Shown here piece by piece: positions 1-11,021 of a stretch of DNA of 64,000 bases; positions within the stretch are counted from its first letter, which is position 1, and every line of letters begins with the position of its first letter. Under the pieces are notes generated by a model. The model was not told the origin of the DNA, made no database searches, and saw only the letters and a list, made by a program, of their open reading frames with translations. The stretch is from Chloranthus sessilifolius (Eukaryota > Streptophyta > Magnoliopsida > Chloranthales > Chloranthaceae), in assembly GCA_021018995.1 (NCBI GenBank), contig CM037597.1, positions 7,019,299 through 7,083,298 on the forward strand. Reading direction: 5' to 3'. Both the position numbers and the translations under genes were made by a program.

Positions 1-129
1 CATAAGACCTAGGGTTCAAGGAGCCCCCAGTTATCTTCCATTACAACAAACAAAATTCTTCTAACTTTTAAGAAGGAAGAATATCGCCTTGTTGATGAGG
101 CATGCAAAAAGAAGAACTTCATCTGGGGG

Positions 130-2049
130 GAGAAACAGGTCGAGTGCTATAGTTGGACCATAGAGGAAGGTGAACGTCGTTTGCATAAACAGCAGCATGG
201 AGTCTGGTTATGAGTGTTGGGGCTTCCGCTCCATGCGTGGACAAACGATGTTTTCAGCCATATTGGGAGGTGTTGTGGATTGTTCCTCAGTGTGGATAGT
301 TGTACTAGCTCCTTCACTGAAACGAGATATGCCAAAATCCTGGTTGGTAGGGATAATTGGAGCAATATTACCCGCCATGGGGACATCGGTGTTAATGGGA
401 GACGGTTTCATGTGTTCATAGAATTGGAGATGGGGAAAGAGATCCTTAAACAAAGTGAAAACTCGACCTTCGGTGTCGGGAGAGGCGTAGATGATACGTC
501 GATGAGGTAACAAATGCAGATGGACGACCATCCTATCGATAGGGGGAGTCAATCTGTGCCAGAAAATCTGAGTCCCAGAGACATTGCGGCGACGGCAAGG
601 GTTAGTTCCTCATCCACGGAGAATATTTTTTCCGATGGTCGGAGAGTGGATGATGGTATTCCAAGGGTCGGGACTTTGTTGAGCACGGTCAACGGTGCGG
701 GTAGAGGGATTGTGGGAGGTAATTTCGGGGCTGTTGCTTCCACCTCAAATTTGGAATTTGAAATGTGGGATCTAGTTACCTTTAATAAGCAAAATGTATA
801 GAAGGGTTTTGATCCGATGGTCCTGATGGAAACACGCGGTGAAGCTTATATCAGGGATGTACGTCGGGATGAGAAAAATAATGAGGAATTTTTCATTTTT
901 GAATGGCAGAAGTAAGCCGGACAATGTAAAACTTTCGGAATCTGAAATGGAAGGGACATATGGTGGGGAGAGTGTTACTCATGTTTCTGAATCGAAAGTT
1001 GATAGGTCACTCGGAAAGACTGCCCATAATCAGCCTGAGGTGACATGGAATCAAATGGAAGATGCCGACGAGAGACTTTTATATGATGAGGCACGTGCGA
1101 GGATCTGATACTCAATACGAATCAGGTTGTGCATATTCATTTGGACCAAGATGTTGGGTCGAGTTTGTCAATGAGACTCAATGAATTAGAGCCATTGAGA
1201 ACTGAATTGTTGGAGAGGGAACACCAATTAAACTTCTTCAATCAGGAATTTCAGAGGCCAAGGGATGATGAGAAGATAAAGGTGACCGACGATGAAAGGC
1301 TAGCTACCTCTAATCAATTACCTATAAAAAATCGTCAGGAAGAGAATCAACAGGATGGTAGCGATCGCGAAGTACTTTAAGGAGGAGCTGACGCGAGTAG
1401 AGAAATTGTGAGACTTTCCCCTAAATTTGTTCATCCCTCGTGTTCTCGTTCGAGGATGGATACACGTGATAATTTGGGTATTATTTCTTCGGTCTTAGGA
1501 CCACAAGTATTTTCTCCATGCTCTAAAATTGATAGGGTTTTGAAAGATTTTATTATTGTTCATCAAAATGTAAACCTATGTAATGAATTAGAAAAGTTAG
1601 GATTTTCTTATTGTAACTCTGGGGATGTGGATTCATGTAATGGATCATCAAATTATGTTGCCAAGTCCATGGAAGGACCTTCTTATTGCAAGGAGAAAGT
1701 AGTTGAATCTAGTGATACTTCAGTGGGGTCAACATCAGATGAATCAGTACAGTCATCCTCGAACAATGAGATGGTGCAAGAGGTGGTTGAGAGGCTTGAA
1801 AATGAATTATGGGGTGATCAGACACAAGTCAAAGAGCAGTTAAATCAGAATAGTGCAGACATAATTATTGAAATTGGAAGGAGGCATGGCATGACGTTTC
1901 GGGGAACTAATGATCAATTACAAAAAGTTTTTGAAGCGGTTAATAAAGATCAAATTGAATTTTCTTTTAGCAGAAAAGGTAAACGAATGAGCGAATTACA
2001 AAAACTAGATTGGGGGTTACCTTATAAGAAAGGTAATTGCAAGGTATAA
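130..2049 (+). pseudogene. LINE 1 ORF1 remnant (DUF4283-like nucleic-acid-binding protein)
   Basis: ORF1 proteins of plant L1 elements coat the element RNA. The signature GLPLHAWTNDVFSHIGRCC (around 216-275) matches the core of DUF4283, and equivalent stretches (GLPPHAWTNEVLSGIERRC and a decayed GLPIHA) occur in the other two LINEs of this window. A hydrophilic linker follows. The last reading frame, 1408-2049, ends with RRHGMTFRGTNDQLQKVFEA, a segment that recurs in LINE 3 (GHNLGMSFKGSDVELQDVF) just ahead of the endonuclease. I take this as the conserved ORF1 C-terminus. The reading frame changes several times (160-510, 514-801, 839-1108, 1129-1380, 1408-2049). No CCHC knuckle was seen. Confidence 0.8.
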
Positions 2050-2100
2050 CTGATCTTATGAATGATTTAAGGCTGTTTTTTTTGGGATTGGTGTGTTAGA

Positions 2101-5100
2101 ATGCAAATCTTATCTTGGAACGCAAGAGGAATTTGTGATCTAAATAAGAGGGCTACAGTTAAGAAGGTTATTATAAACAAGCCGTTGGTGATTTCTCTTC
2201 AGGAAACTAAATAGGGAAGCATTGATAATCGAAAGATATTGTCAACCTTGGGTGGCAATCAGTGGGGATGGGAAAGCTTGGATTCTATTGGGGCTTCAAG
2301 AAGTATTATAGTGGCTTGGAATAGCAGAGAGATTGATGGTCTGGAATCAGATGGCATGGTATGAGCCTTTATTGGGGTTTATGGACCCAATGAAGACTCT
2401 CGTAAAGAAGACTTTTGGTTTGAGTTAGCTAGTTTGGCAGTTTGGTGGGAAGACCCTTGGTGTGCGGGAGGTAATTTTAATGCTGTCAGATTTACTTCAG
2501 AAAGGATTGATGAAAAATTAGACAAGTATGGAATGAGACAATTTGCTAATTTTGTTTAACACATTTAGGTTAGTTGAGTTTGATATAAATGGGGCCATGT
2601 ATACTTTGGTCGAATCTACAAGATATGCCCAAATTAAGCAGATTGGATCGGTTTCTTTGTACTAATGAGTGGATAGAAGTTAATCCTAATGCGATTTTGG
2701 AAGGGCTCCCTAGACCCACTTCTGATCACATCCCCATTTTGCTCAGTCGTCCGATAACAGATGGTGGTCTGGCCTCATTCAAATTTGAGAATGCATGGTT
2801 GAGGGATGAGAAGTTCAAGGAATTGGTTATAAAATGGTGGAATGATTGCCAGATACAGGGATGTGCGGCGTTCAGACTAGCAATAAAGTTTAAAAAAAAT
2901 CAAGAGTGAGATTAAGATTTGGAATGCTAATTTTTTTGGAAAGGTGGAGCAAACAAAAGATAAAATCCTTAAGGAAATTAGGGTTTTAGATCTTTTGGAA
3001 GAATCTAGGCCTCTTAGTTGGGAGGAGTTCGATCTCCGTACAACCTTGAAGATACATTATAATGAAAAATGTGTGGAAGAAGAGATCATTTGGAAGGAAA
3101 AGTTGAAGGTTCACTGGTTATAAGAAGGTGACAATAACACTAAGTTCTTTCACACTGGCCAATGCTAGGAGTAAGAAAAACTATATTAGCAGTTTAAATG
3201 TGGATGGTAGAAGGGTGGTTGAGAAAAAAGAAATGTGTGCTGAAATTGTTAAGTTTTATGAGAAGTTGTACACATAAGATATCAGAGAGAGACTTGTGTT
3301 GGATGGTTTAAATTTTCGACGTCTATCCAAAAATCAAAAGCTGGGGTTGGAAAGCTCTTTTACTGAGGAGGAGTTTACAAAGGCTATTATGAGTTGTGGG
3401 AAAAACAAAACCCCGGGTCCTCATGGATTTAGTATGGAATTTTTCCAATTCATGTGGGAGACCATCAAAGGTGACATTATGGATTTGTTTAATGATTTTT
3501 ACGAGAAGGGCAATGTGGATAGGAGTATGAATTCTGCCTTTATTACTCTTATCCCTAAAATGGAGAGGGTTGAGGAAATAAAAGACTTTAGACCCATTAG
3601 TCTTCTTGGCGGCCTTTACAAGATCCTTTCAAAAGTTTTGGCTAATAGATTGCGAAGCATAATGAAATACATTATTTCAGTGAACCAGGGTGCTTTTATC
3701 GAAGGCCGCCAATTGTTAGATATGATTGCTGTAGCACATGAAGCAATTGATTCTGTAAATAGAGGTGATGGGGAAGGCATTATTTGGAAAATTGATATGG
3801 CAAAGGCATATGATAGAGTCAACTGGAACTACGTATTGTATGTGATGGGTAGGATGGGCTTTGGAGAGAGATAGAGGAAATGGATGCATGATTTTTTTCA
3901 TCATCTTGGTTTTCTATTTTGGTAAATGGGTCACCAAGAGAGTATTTTCAGAGCACTAGAGGGTTACGGCTGGGTGATCCCTTGTTACCAATGTTGTTCA
4001 ATATAGTGGTTGAATCTTTAAATGGTTTGTTTGTTAAGGCGGCTGAATTAGAGCAATTTAAAGGATTTATGATTTCCAGTAGGGGCCCTATGATTACCCA
4101 TCTTCAATATGCAAATGATACAATTTTGTTTTATGGAACAAGTTTGGATGAAGTTCGTGCAATAAAAGATGTGTTCAATATTTGCGAAGAGGGTTCAGGC
4201 CAAAAAGTTAATCTTCATAAATCAAAGCTTTTTGGAATCCGGGTGGAGCAGCAGTTGTTGATTTCCTTAGCCGAAAGTGTTGGGTGCATGGTGGAAAGTC
4301 TCCCTATTATTTACTTAGGTTTACCGCTGGGAGTAGGAAAACCGCATGTGAAGTTTTTGGGATCCAATTATCACCAAGTTAGAGAAGAAATTAGTTGTGT
4401 CTAAGAGCAAAATGCTTAGTAACGGGGGTCGTTTGATGCTTATTAAGGCTACTTTATCGTCTCTTCCTATCTTTTACATGTCTATGTTTAGAGCTCTTGA
4501 AACGACGGTGAAAAGGATGGAAAAGATAATAAGGAATTTCCTTTGGGAAGGGGGGTAGAGATATAAAGAAATTTCATCTTTTAAAATGAGAGACCTGTTA
4601 TCTATCTAAGAAAGATGGAGGCTTAGATATTCGCCATTTAAGCATCACAAATAAAGCCTTCTTGGGCAAGTGGATTTAGAGAATGGGAGATGTAAAGGAA
4701 CAAAATCATTTGTGGTGAAAGGTGATCTCTGGGAAATATGGGAATCCTAGTAATTTTTCCAATATAAGAAGCTCTGCTAATAGAGGTTCTGGATGGTGGA
4801 AGTGTGTTTGCTCAGTTGCGGATGAGTTTTGGAAGGGAGTCAGTTTCAGTTGAGGGATTGGTGATAAAATTCGTTTCTGGGATTATATTTGGGTTATTGA
4901 TATGCCCTTGAAAGATAAATTTTCATATTTATATCAAATTTCTCTGAATTGAGAAGATTATGTTAGAGATATGTTTGTTATGGTCAATGAAAATGTGGTT
5001 TGGAATATTCGGGTGTGGAGAAATTTGCAGGAGGAGGTGATTTCTATGCTAGACTTATTGCAGAAACTAAATTCATGTATAAGAAATCAAGCCAATAGGG

Positions 5101-5681
5101 ATCTTTATTTTTTGCAGTATCATTCGAAGGGGAGATTTTCGATGAAATCCTTTTATTCCTCTTTTTATCAAAGTCCTGATAGTCGTCACAATTGGGTCAA
5201 AATTTGGAATCTTAGGATTCCGTTGGAAAATAAAATTTTCGGATGGAGTTTTCGATGGGGAAGAATTCTTACATTTGATCAGCTAAATAGACGAGGGATG
5301 GGACTAAGAAATAGATGTATAATGTGCTTTCAAGAGGAGGAATCTGTTAATCATTTAATGCTTCATTGATGGGTAGCTAGGTAACTTTGGAGTGTGATTC
5401 TACAAACTTTTGGAGTTTCTTGGGTGTTTCCTGAGCACTGTGCTGACCTGTTAGCAACATGGGATAGTTTTGAGTTGAATGATCTAAAGGGTGAATATTG
5501 GAAATTTATGGACTTGGCAGTGATGTGGTCTCTATAGTCAAAAAATAACAACATGGTGTTTAACAAAAAAAGAAAATCAGTCTCTATGATTATGAAGTCT
5601 GTCGGGAACTTGGTTATTGATTGGATAAAGGTTGGTGCTAAAGTTGGGGATAGTGTGGATTGGACCAACTTGCTTGATTAA
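2101..5681 (+). pseudogene. LINE 1 ORF2 remnant: endonuclease, reverse transcriptase, zinc-binding region
   Basis: ORF2 starts at the ATG at 2101 with MQILSWNARGI, the first motif of the APE endonuclease, 52 bases after ORF1 ends. LQETK (about 2200), YGPN (about 2379), GGNFNAV (about 2467, where GDFN is usual) and RLDRFLCTNEW with SDHIPI (2640-2740) follow. Reverse transcriptase motifs include KTPGPHGFSMEFFQ (3410), LIPK, DFRPISLLGGLYKILSKVLA (3590), NQGAFIEGRQLLD (3685) and KIDMAKAYDRVNW (3790). The catalytic box at about 4108 reads QYANDTILF, so the second aspartate of the FADD-type motif is Asn. A zinc-binding region with CIMCFQEEESVNHLMLH lies near 5315-5368. Stops and frame changes are scattered through the frame. 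Confidence 0.9.
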
Positions 5682-5989
5682 CCTTTTATTTCCCCTTGCA
5701 TTAGGGAGGGAGCTTCATGGTCTTTGGGATTTGATGACCCGGGGGTGAGGTTCTTTACGTTGAGAGTGGGATAGTAATTTTTAGGTTCAGGTACAACTTG
5801 TTGTCTTTGTGTTCTCAGGTTTGTACATTTTACTTCTTTTTCAATAAAATCTACTTTATCGATAAAAAAAAATGATATTCACCTAATTTAGGATTTTTTT
5901 AAATTAAAATTTTTTTTTAATTTAGGTTTTAGATGTTTTTATGTTATTTTCCAATTTAGTTTACCATTTTCACTAGTTGGCCATTTTTT

Positions 5990-6236
5990 CATTCTAATTC
6001 ATCAATCTCTGCAATGGAAGTCCCGGCATGTCCCAAGTCGGGGATTTAGTGCTAAGAAAAATTATGCCTATTTGACCGCCTCACCCGATGGTATGGGAAA
6101 ACTAAAACTCAATTGGGAAGGGCCCTATGTTATTTCGGGCGCATACCTAGGAAATGCTTCTTGCCTGGTTAATCAGGATGGGGAGGAGCTTCCAAACCCC
6201 TGGAATGCCATGTTACTGAAGAAGTATTATCCTTAA
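5990..6236 (+). mobile_element. Ty3/gypsy retroelement fossil, end of pol (integrase C-terminal region)
   Basis: The plus strand encodes a stretch with KLKLNWEGPYVISGAY and a terminal PWNAMLLKKYYP, which is the conserved end of plant Ty3/gypsy polyproteins just after the integrase core. Upstream pol and gag were not seen. The LINE poly-A ends only about 120 bases to the left, so this is a truncated fossil. It is broken and old. The lineage cannot be fixed from this piece; the motif is common in the Tat/Athila side of the family. Confidence 0.8.
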
Positions 6237-7100
6237 AAGTAATGTTATCATGTACCCATGATCAAAATAAGGCTGAACTCCTCCATCTACCATCTCCGCA
6301 GTCAGCACAAAGTATTTGGGTAATCATAAGTCCTTACTTTCGAAAGCATTTAACGAATCGTTTGGCCCATTGACTGCCTTCTTTTTTCGGGCAAGTCGAT
6401 CGAAGGTATCAGTGGACCATGCGATCGTTTCGAGACTTAGAATATACTGAATCTCACACACACAAAATGCCATTAGACGCCAACGTATGTGAAGGTTCCA
6501 TCAACACTCGTGATTCTATTGCAGCAGGATGTGAATAAGCCGCAAAATGTGGCAAGACCAAGCGAGAGTAGTGGTGGGAGGAGGAGGCACGAGTGAGAGT
6601 AGTGGTGGGAGGAGGCACGAGTGAGAGTATGCAACGAGTGATCAGGCAATGTCCCCAGGGAAGCATAAACAAAATTGTGAGGGCATCCCTGGTGTTGTCA
6701 CACCTCACTATATCGTCGCTCGGGGTGAGAGGAGGCCAGACACCTGTTGACCATAGAATCCTTGTTATTGATAGAACATAAGCATGACAGAGAGTTCAAT
6801 TAATGTCACTTTGTGTGTAGTGGGATTCAATTGACTAATTCTTCAAATTTGTCGCATGAGAAACTATCCCAACATCAACAAGCCTTATCCCCTTATTCAC
6901 CCTTTTTTTCTTTTTTGGAAAATGAGCCAAACTATTCTTAGAATCTTTTGAAAATTTGCAGCTACCAAAGTACGGAGTGATGCAACCATTTAACACCAAC
7001 CGCTCATTTTCCACCCTCATTAAAGATCTGAGTGCATGGTAATCATTATAATAGAGGAACCTCGATGGGAGTTCGAAATATCAAAAGGCATTTCCTCAAT
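6237..7100. other. Non-coding stretch with one short tandem duplication
   Basis: It could be the 3' non-coding part or LTR of the gypsy fossil, but no second LTR was found. A purine-rich unit of about 30 bases built on GAGAGTAGTGGTGGGAGGAGG is present twice at 6564-6625 and differs by one GGA triplet. No credible gene was seen. Confidence 0.5.
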
Positions 7101-8155
7101 AAGTTTTGTCACCCTGACATTGAGGCATTTTATTTATTTATTTTTCTTAGCCCTAACACCCTGACAACGATAATCGGGTTACAATTGTGATTATCTTTAC
7201 TGCATACAAACCTACATACTTTTAATTTCCATTATGAATTTATGATATTTATTATTTTAGTATAACTCATTGAATTATCAAGTCAAATATTGAACAATTG
7301 TAACCCAAAGTTTTTAACTCCGCCATTGCCGGTCCCAAGCCCGGATGAGAAAGGAGGAGGGAGGGCATTAGGCTGACAACCGATTGTAAATAAACTGATA
7401 AATTTCTCGTCATGTGTTGCAAAACAAATGGATAGATAGGAATTGCAAAGCAGACCCCAAATAAATGGGATAAAGCTCTTACGATATATGATGATGTAAC
7501 CCCCTATTTTTGTAACTCTCCCATCTAGTTCATATTTGCTTCTTTGCATCTTCAGTTGTACTAAAGGGTTTACTTCTTAGATCTTATTTTATTTCGAACA
7601 TTCATCATTCCGAATGATAGCTTGTTACTCCTTTTCTTATATGACAAGCGCTTGAGTCGCCATATCCACATCTACATCTTTGATACCATTTATTTGAAAT
7701 TGAACCTGAACTTCACAAATTAAGAAATAATCTCAGGAGGCGTCCTTCTTTATCTCAGTCAATGCATCAAATGTTTTGGAAATTGGGTTGTCGTTTGCTT
7801 GAGCAAGACGGGTTAAGGATAAGACATATGAAGGACGATACTACTGTGGCTTGGCTAAGCTATTCTAATCCATTGCGCGAGGAGGTTCCTCACTTTTGGA
7901 GGGGTTGGTTCGAAACAACTATGTTAAGTTTGATTCAATTTGGAGTTGTTGTTCTCACATTTCTTCTTGGGAGTAGTCAGGAATTCTAAACACCAGGGAA
8001 TATATTGTTAGACACGGCTGCAACATTGATTTTTAGAGGGAATTGAAGTTGGAAAGTGACCCCCTTTCTCCCCAAATTTGGCCGTGAACTTGCTTTCCAA
8101 TAAGGATTTGAATTTAATACCACCATCGCTCATCTGGTTGATGATTTGGAATACT
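7100..8155. pseudogene. Unidentified decayed locus, copy A, left half
   Basis: This stretch aligns by eye over most of its length with 12840-13665 (copy B), including a shared landmark around 7336/12985 (CCCAAGCC, GGATGAGAAAGGAGG) and a longer match around 7760-7860/13320-13420. A solo LTR splits it from its right half. A 75-aa frame at 7762-7989 (MFWKLGCRLLEQDGLRIRHM...) has a partly similar reading in copy B. I do not recognise the protein, and the coding strand is uncertain. It could be an old host gene or the interior of a non-autonomous element. Confidence 0.5.
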
Positions 8156-8160
8156 ATTTG
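8156..8160. repeat. Target-site duplication ATTTG, left copy
   Basis: ATTTG immediately precedes the TGTAA start of the solo LTR and is repeated exactly at 11017-11021 after its TTACA end. Confidence 0.9.
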
Positions 8161-8511
8161 TGTAATGACCCGAAAAATCTGAACCCGAACCCGACTGAAA
8201 CAGTGTGCGTATCCGGCACGGAAAACAAGGTCACCTGAAAAATATTAAATAAATAATGTAAACATGTCTGAGATACTGTGTGTGTGAAGGAATCAAGTTA
8301 AAAGATTTAATTTAGGCCTTTAGTGTGAAAGCCGTGCACCGACGCATCGTGTGCCGCTCAACACCGAAACCAAACTCTATTTCAAGTGGATAAGCCTAAC
8401 ACACTTTTGCAGTGTTATCGCTTCGCATCGAAACCAAACCCTTTAGCTAATTAAAAAGCAAAGCTTCTCAAAGAAGCTTCACCCGGTTGCAAGCCTTGCA
8501 AATTTGAAAGC

Positions 8512-8539
8512 TAGAGAGAGAGAGAGAGAGAGAGAGAGC
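8512..8539. repeat. (GA)n microsatellite
   Basis: An uninterrupted GA tract lies inside the left third of the solo LTR, upstream of a C-rich stretch. GA tracts are common in plant leaders and promoters; no function can be shown here. Confidence 0.95.
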
Positions 8540-9082
8540 TCCCGTCAACCTTCAAACCCCTTCTCGTGAGATTTCGATCGCGAGATCGCCATCGCGCAGA
8601 GGACTCCGCACTCGTCGCAAGGCTCGTGACGTCGGTATCGATGGAGTTCCGCCGTTTATAAATCTGGATCGTTCAAGCCCCTTTCGTTAGAAACCCCTAT
8701 TTCTTTTAAGGAAAAAGAACCCCATTTTCAAAGAGCCGATCACTTTGGAATCGTCTCCCGTGCTTGGAAGAGGTTAAGATCGACGCGTAAGGATGAACGG
8801 CATCATCTTCAAGTCCTTGTGATAGATCTCTGTGGATTCATCGTGGAAATCCGAAAGTTTCGTTTCGAAACCCCTTTTGGACAACGATCCTTAAAGGCGC
8901 GAAATCGATCGAAGAAAGGTTAGTTTTCTTTGATTTTAATGGTTTAGATTATAGAACAAACCCTTGTTTTAGTTTAGTGTGTATTTATGAAGTATTAATG
9001 GTGATTGAACAACCATTAGTGGAAGGAGATCAAAAAAATGGAAGGGAGGTGAACTCCATTAATGACAGCTTTTCTGTCATTG

Positions 9083-9335
9083 GTGATCGATCACCAAGGT
9101 GGTGATCGATCTACAGGAGGGTTGGTGATCGATCACCAAGGTGGTGATCGATCAATCAGTATAAGCCTTATGGGGAACAGTGACCCCAGAAGCTAGAAGT
9201 TCATGCCCGAGGTGGTGATCGATCACCAAGGTGGTGATCGATCTACAGGAGGGTTGGTGATCGATCACCAAGGTGGTGATCGATCTACAGGAGGGTTGGT
9301 GATCGATCACCAAGGTGGTGATCGATCAACCTAGA
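9083..9335. repeat. Array of palindrome GGTGATCGATCACC, about 42-bp period
   Basis: Two blocks hold ten GGTGATCGATC cores, four before and six after a unique spacer near 9155-9208. The repeating pattern is GGTGATCGATCACC, AAGGT, GGTGATCGATC, then TACAGGAGGGTT, giving 42 bases per pair of cores. GGTGATCGATCACC is a perfect 14-base palindrome. The same array, longer, is in the second LTR copy at 20978-21500. Confidence 0.95.
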
Positions 9336-10515
9336 TTCTTGACAACCTTCGATGTTTTGGTCATAACTTTTTACTCCGAACTCCGATTGATGCGATTCTT
9401 ACGGCATTGGAAAGAGGACAACTAAATCTACAACTTTCATGAATTAAATAACTAATGAATAAATTGTTTTGATGATCAAAATTGAGCTTGAAGTTTGGCC
9501 AAGTTCTAAGTTAGCACGTGTTAACTGAAGTATCGGTATAGCTTCAGTATTTTGGCCATAACTCCTTGTCCCGAACTCCGATTGACACGATTCTTGATGC
9601 GTTGGAAAGAGTACGACGAGATCTAACTCTTTCATGAATTAGCCAAATCTTAAATCAAATGTTTTAATAGTCAAAACGAAGTGGGAAGTTGGGTTAAGTT
9701 TTGAATCAACATGAAATTACCCATTTCCGTCTCTGTTTTGAGAAAATACTTAAATACGTCAATATTATTAATATTTAGGATCAATTTTTATACATCATCA
9801 TGTGTGTGATGTAGACAAAAGAGTGGAGGCCGTAGATAATAACTTTTGGACTGCTTTAGAACGGCGTTGGATTTGCTCAGAAAGAGGTCTGACCTGAGGT
9901 AGGAGAAAACTAACTTAAACTGCTTTTGAGTATGATTTCATGTTCGTTTCATGTTCATGCCCTGATTTCTGTTTTTACGAAGCATGTATGCATAGCATGA
10001 TTCTTGTCATCTTGATTTCTGTTTCCGATCTGTGCATCTAAAAAATCTGTTTTCTGAATTCCTGATATCTGATCTGTGAGGTATATAAGTATGTGATTTA
10101 ATGATTTAATCCAGATGATCCCCACCGACCCGGCGGTATATCCGGAGCCCTGGCACACTTGTGCATCTGCTTTCAAATCCTCGGCACAATAGCGCTCCAT
10201 AGATGAGGCATTGTTGCACTTTCAAAATTGTTCATGTGAACGACGATTTGGTTGGGGTTTCCTATCGGTCATTCTGCTTGCTTATCTGGGAGTTTCTTAA
10301 GTTAAATAGACACACTTTAAGTATTCTGATAATATATCTGCATAACATCTGACATCCTGCATAAGGTTTCCAGCTTTTAACTGATTTGCTTTGCGTACAT
10401 GATCTGGATTTGTTTTTACAGTTATGAGATAGCATGATCTGCATATTCAATTCATTTAGATGGTTTTTCTTCTATTGAGCTATGATGTAGCTCACACCCG
10501 CTTCAAATCTTTTAG

Positions 10516-10617
10516 GTTCGAGGTCGGTGGGAGAGTGACCTGGACTATCAGCCGGATCCCGAGGCCGAGGCAGAGGACGAGGAGACGGACGTCCAGGCAG
10601 ACGAGTTTTATCCATAG
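10516..10617 (+). other. Acidic mini reading frame in the LTR, shared with the second LTR copy
   Basis: A frame ending at 10617 encodes ESDLDYQPDPEAEAEDEETD followed by VQADEFYP and a stop. The second LTR has the same peptide, with PDYQPDPEAEAEDEETDIQA and the same stop, at 22312-22398. Both follow TTTTAGGTT, which could be a splice acceptor. The strongly acidic composition and shared stop are visible. That it is translated is only a possibility. Confidence 0.4.
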
Positions 10618-11016
10618 TCTGGGTACTGATGCCCGACGTTTTGTAGTTTTGGATATTTTGGATTATTGTGTGCCTGGTGGCCACCTTTGTATATACATAT
10701 ATAGTTCTACGTTTATTTATTTTATGTTAGTCCACATTCCAGTTCGGAACCACTATCGGGAACCATTGTTTGGGTGATGGATGTCCATCACCGATGGTTC
10801 TTCTTGGTTCCTTTTTGGGAATGTGTGTGTTTTTCTTTACATTTAATACCATTGATGTGTATTTAGTGTAGTAATTGTTTGACTCAGACTACCACTGCTC
10901 GGATGTGTCCGCCTAGCTTCCGCTATATGCGCAGACACGTGCGATCGATCCGGGGATCATCCAGAGTATGATCCTAACGGCACGGATTTCTGGAGACGGA
11001 AATCCGGGCTGTTACA

Positions 11017-11021
11017 ATTTG
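11017..11021. repeat. Target-site duplication ATTTG, right copy
   Basis: An exact copy of 8156-8160. The following GGCAGCTTGATTTGGAACAG continues the host locus as in copy B (13668 onward). Confidence 0.9.

Larger units (their letters stand above)
1..5872 (+). mobile_element. L1-type LINE 1, left end outside the window, decayed
   Basis: A non-LTR retrotransposon enters from the left edge already inside ORF1 and ends in an A-run at 5864-5872, just after a cluster of polyadenylation-like signals (AATAAAA near 5842). In order it holds a DUF4283-like ORF1, an APE-type endonuclease, a reverse transcriptase and a zinc-binding C-terminal region, all on the plus strand. This is the usual layout of plant L1 elements. 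Both ORFs are interrupted by stops and frame changes, so the copy is dead. The poly-A marks the true 3' end. The 5' end and target duplication cannot be judged because the element starts before base 1. Confidence 0.93.
8161..11016 (+). mobile_element. Solo LTR of a large plant retroelement (probably Ty3/gypsy)
   Basis: The element starts TGTAATGACCCG and ends GGGCTGTTACA, so it has TG...CA termini within the inverted pair TGTAA/TTACA. A perfect 5-bp duplication (ATTTG) flanks it, and no internal region follows. Copy B of the surrounding locus keeps the uninterrupted site near 13660, which confirms a discrete insertion of 2856 bp. Inside are a (GA)n tract at 8512-8539, a palindromic array at 9083-9335, and a right third (9900-11016) that closely matches 21660-22794. 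The exact 5-bp duplication suggests a fairly recent insertion. The family is inferred from the ends and length, not from protein. Confidence 0.85.

Noticed and set aside
9083-9335. CRISPR-like array of regular repeats
   Set aside because: The spacers are themselves repeated, the sequence is a plant LTR, and there are no cas genes.
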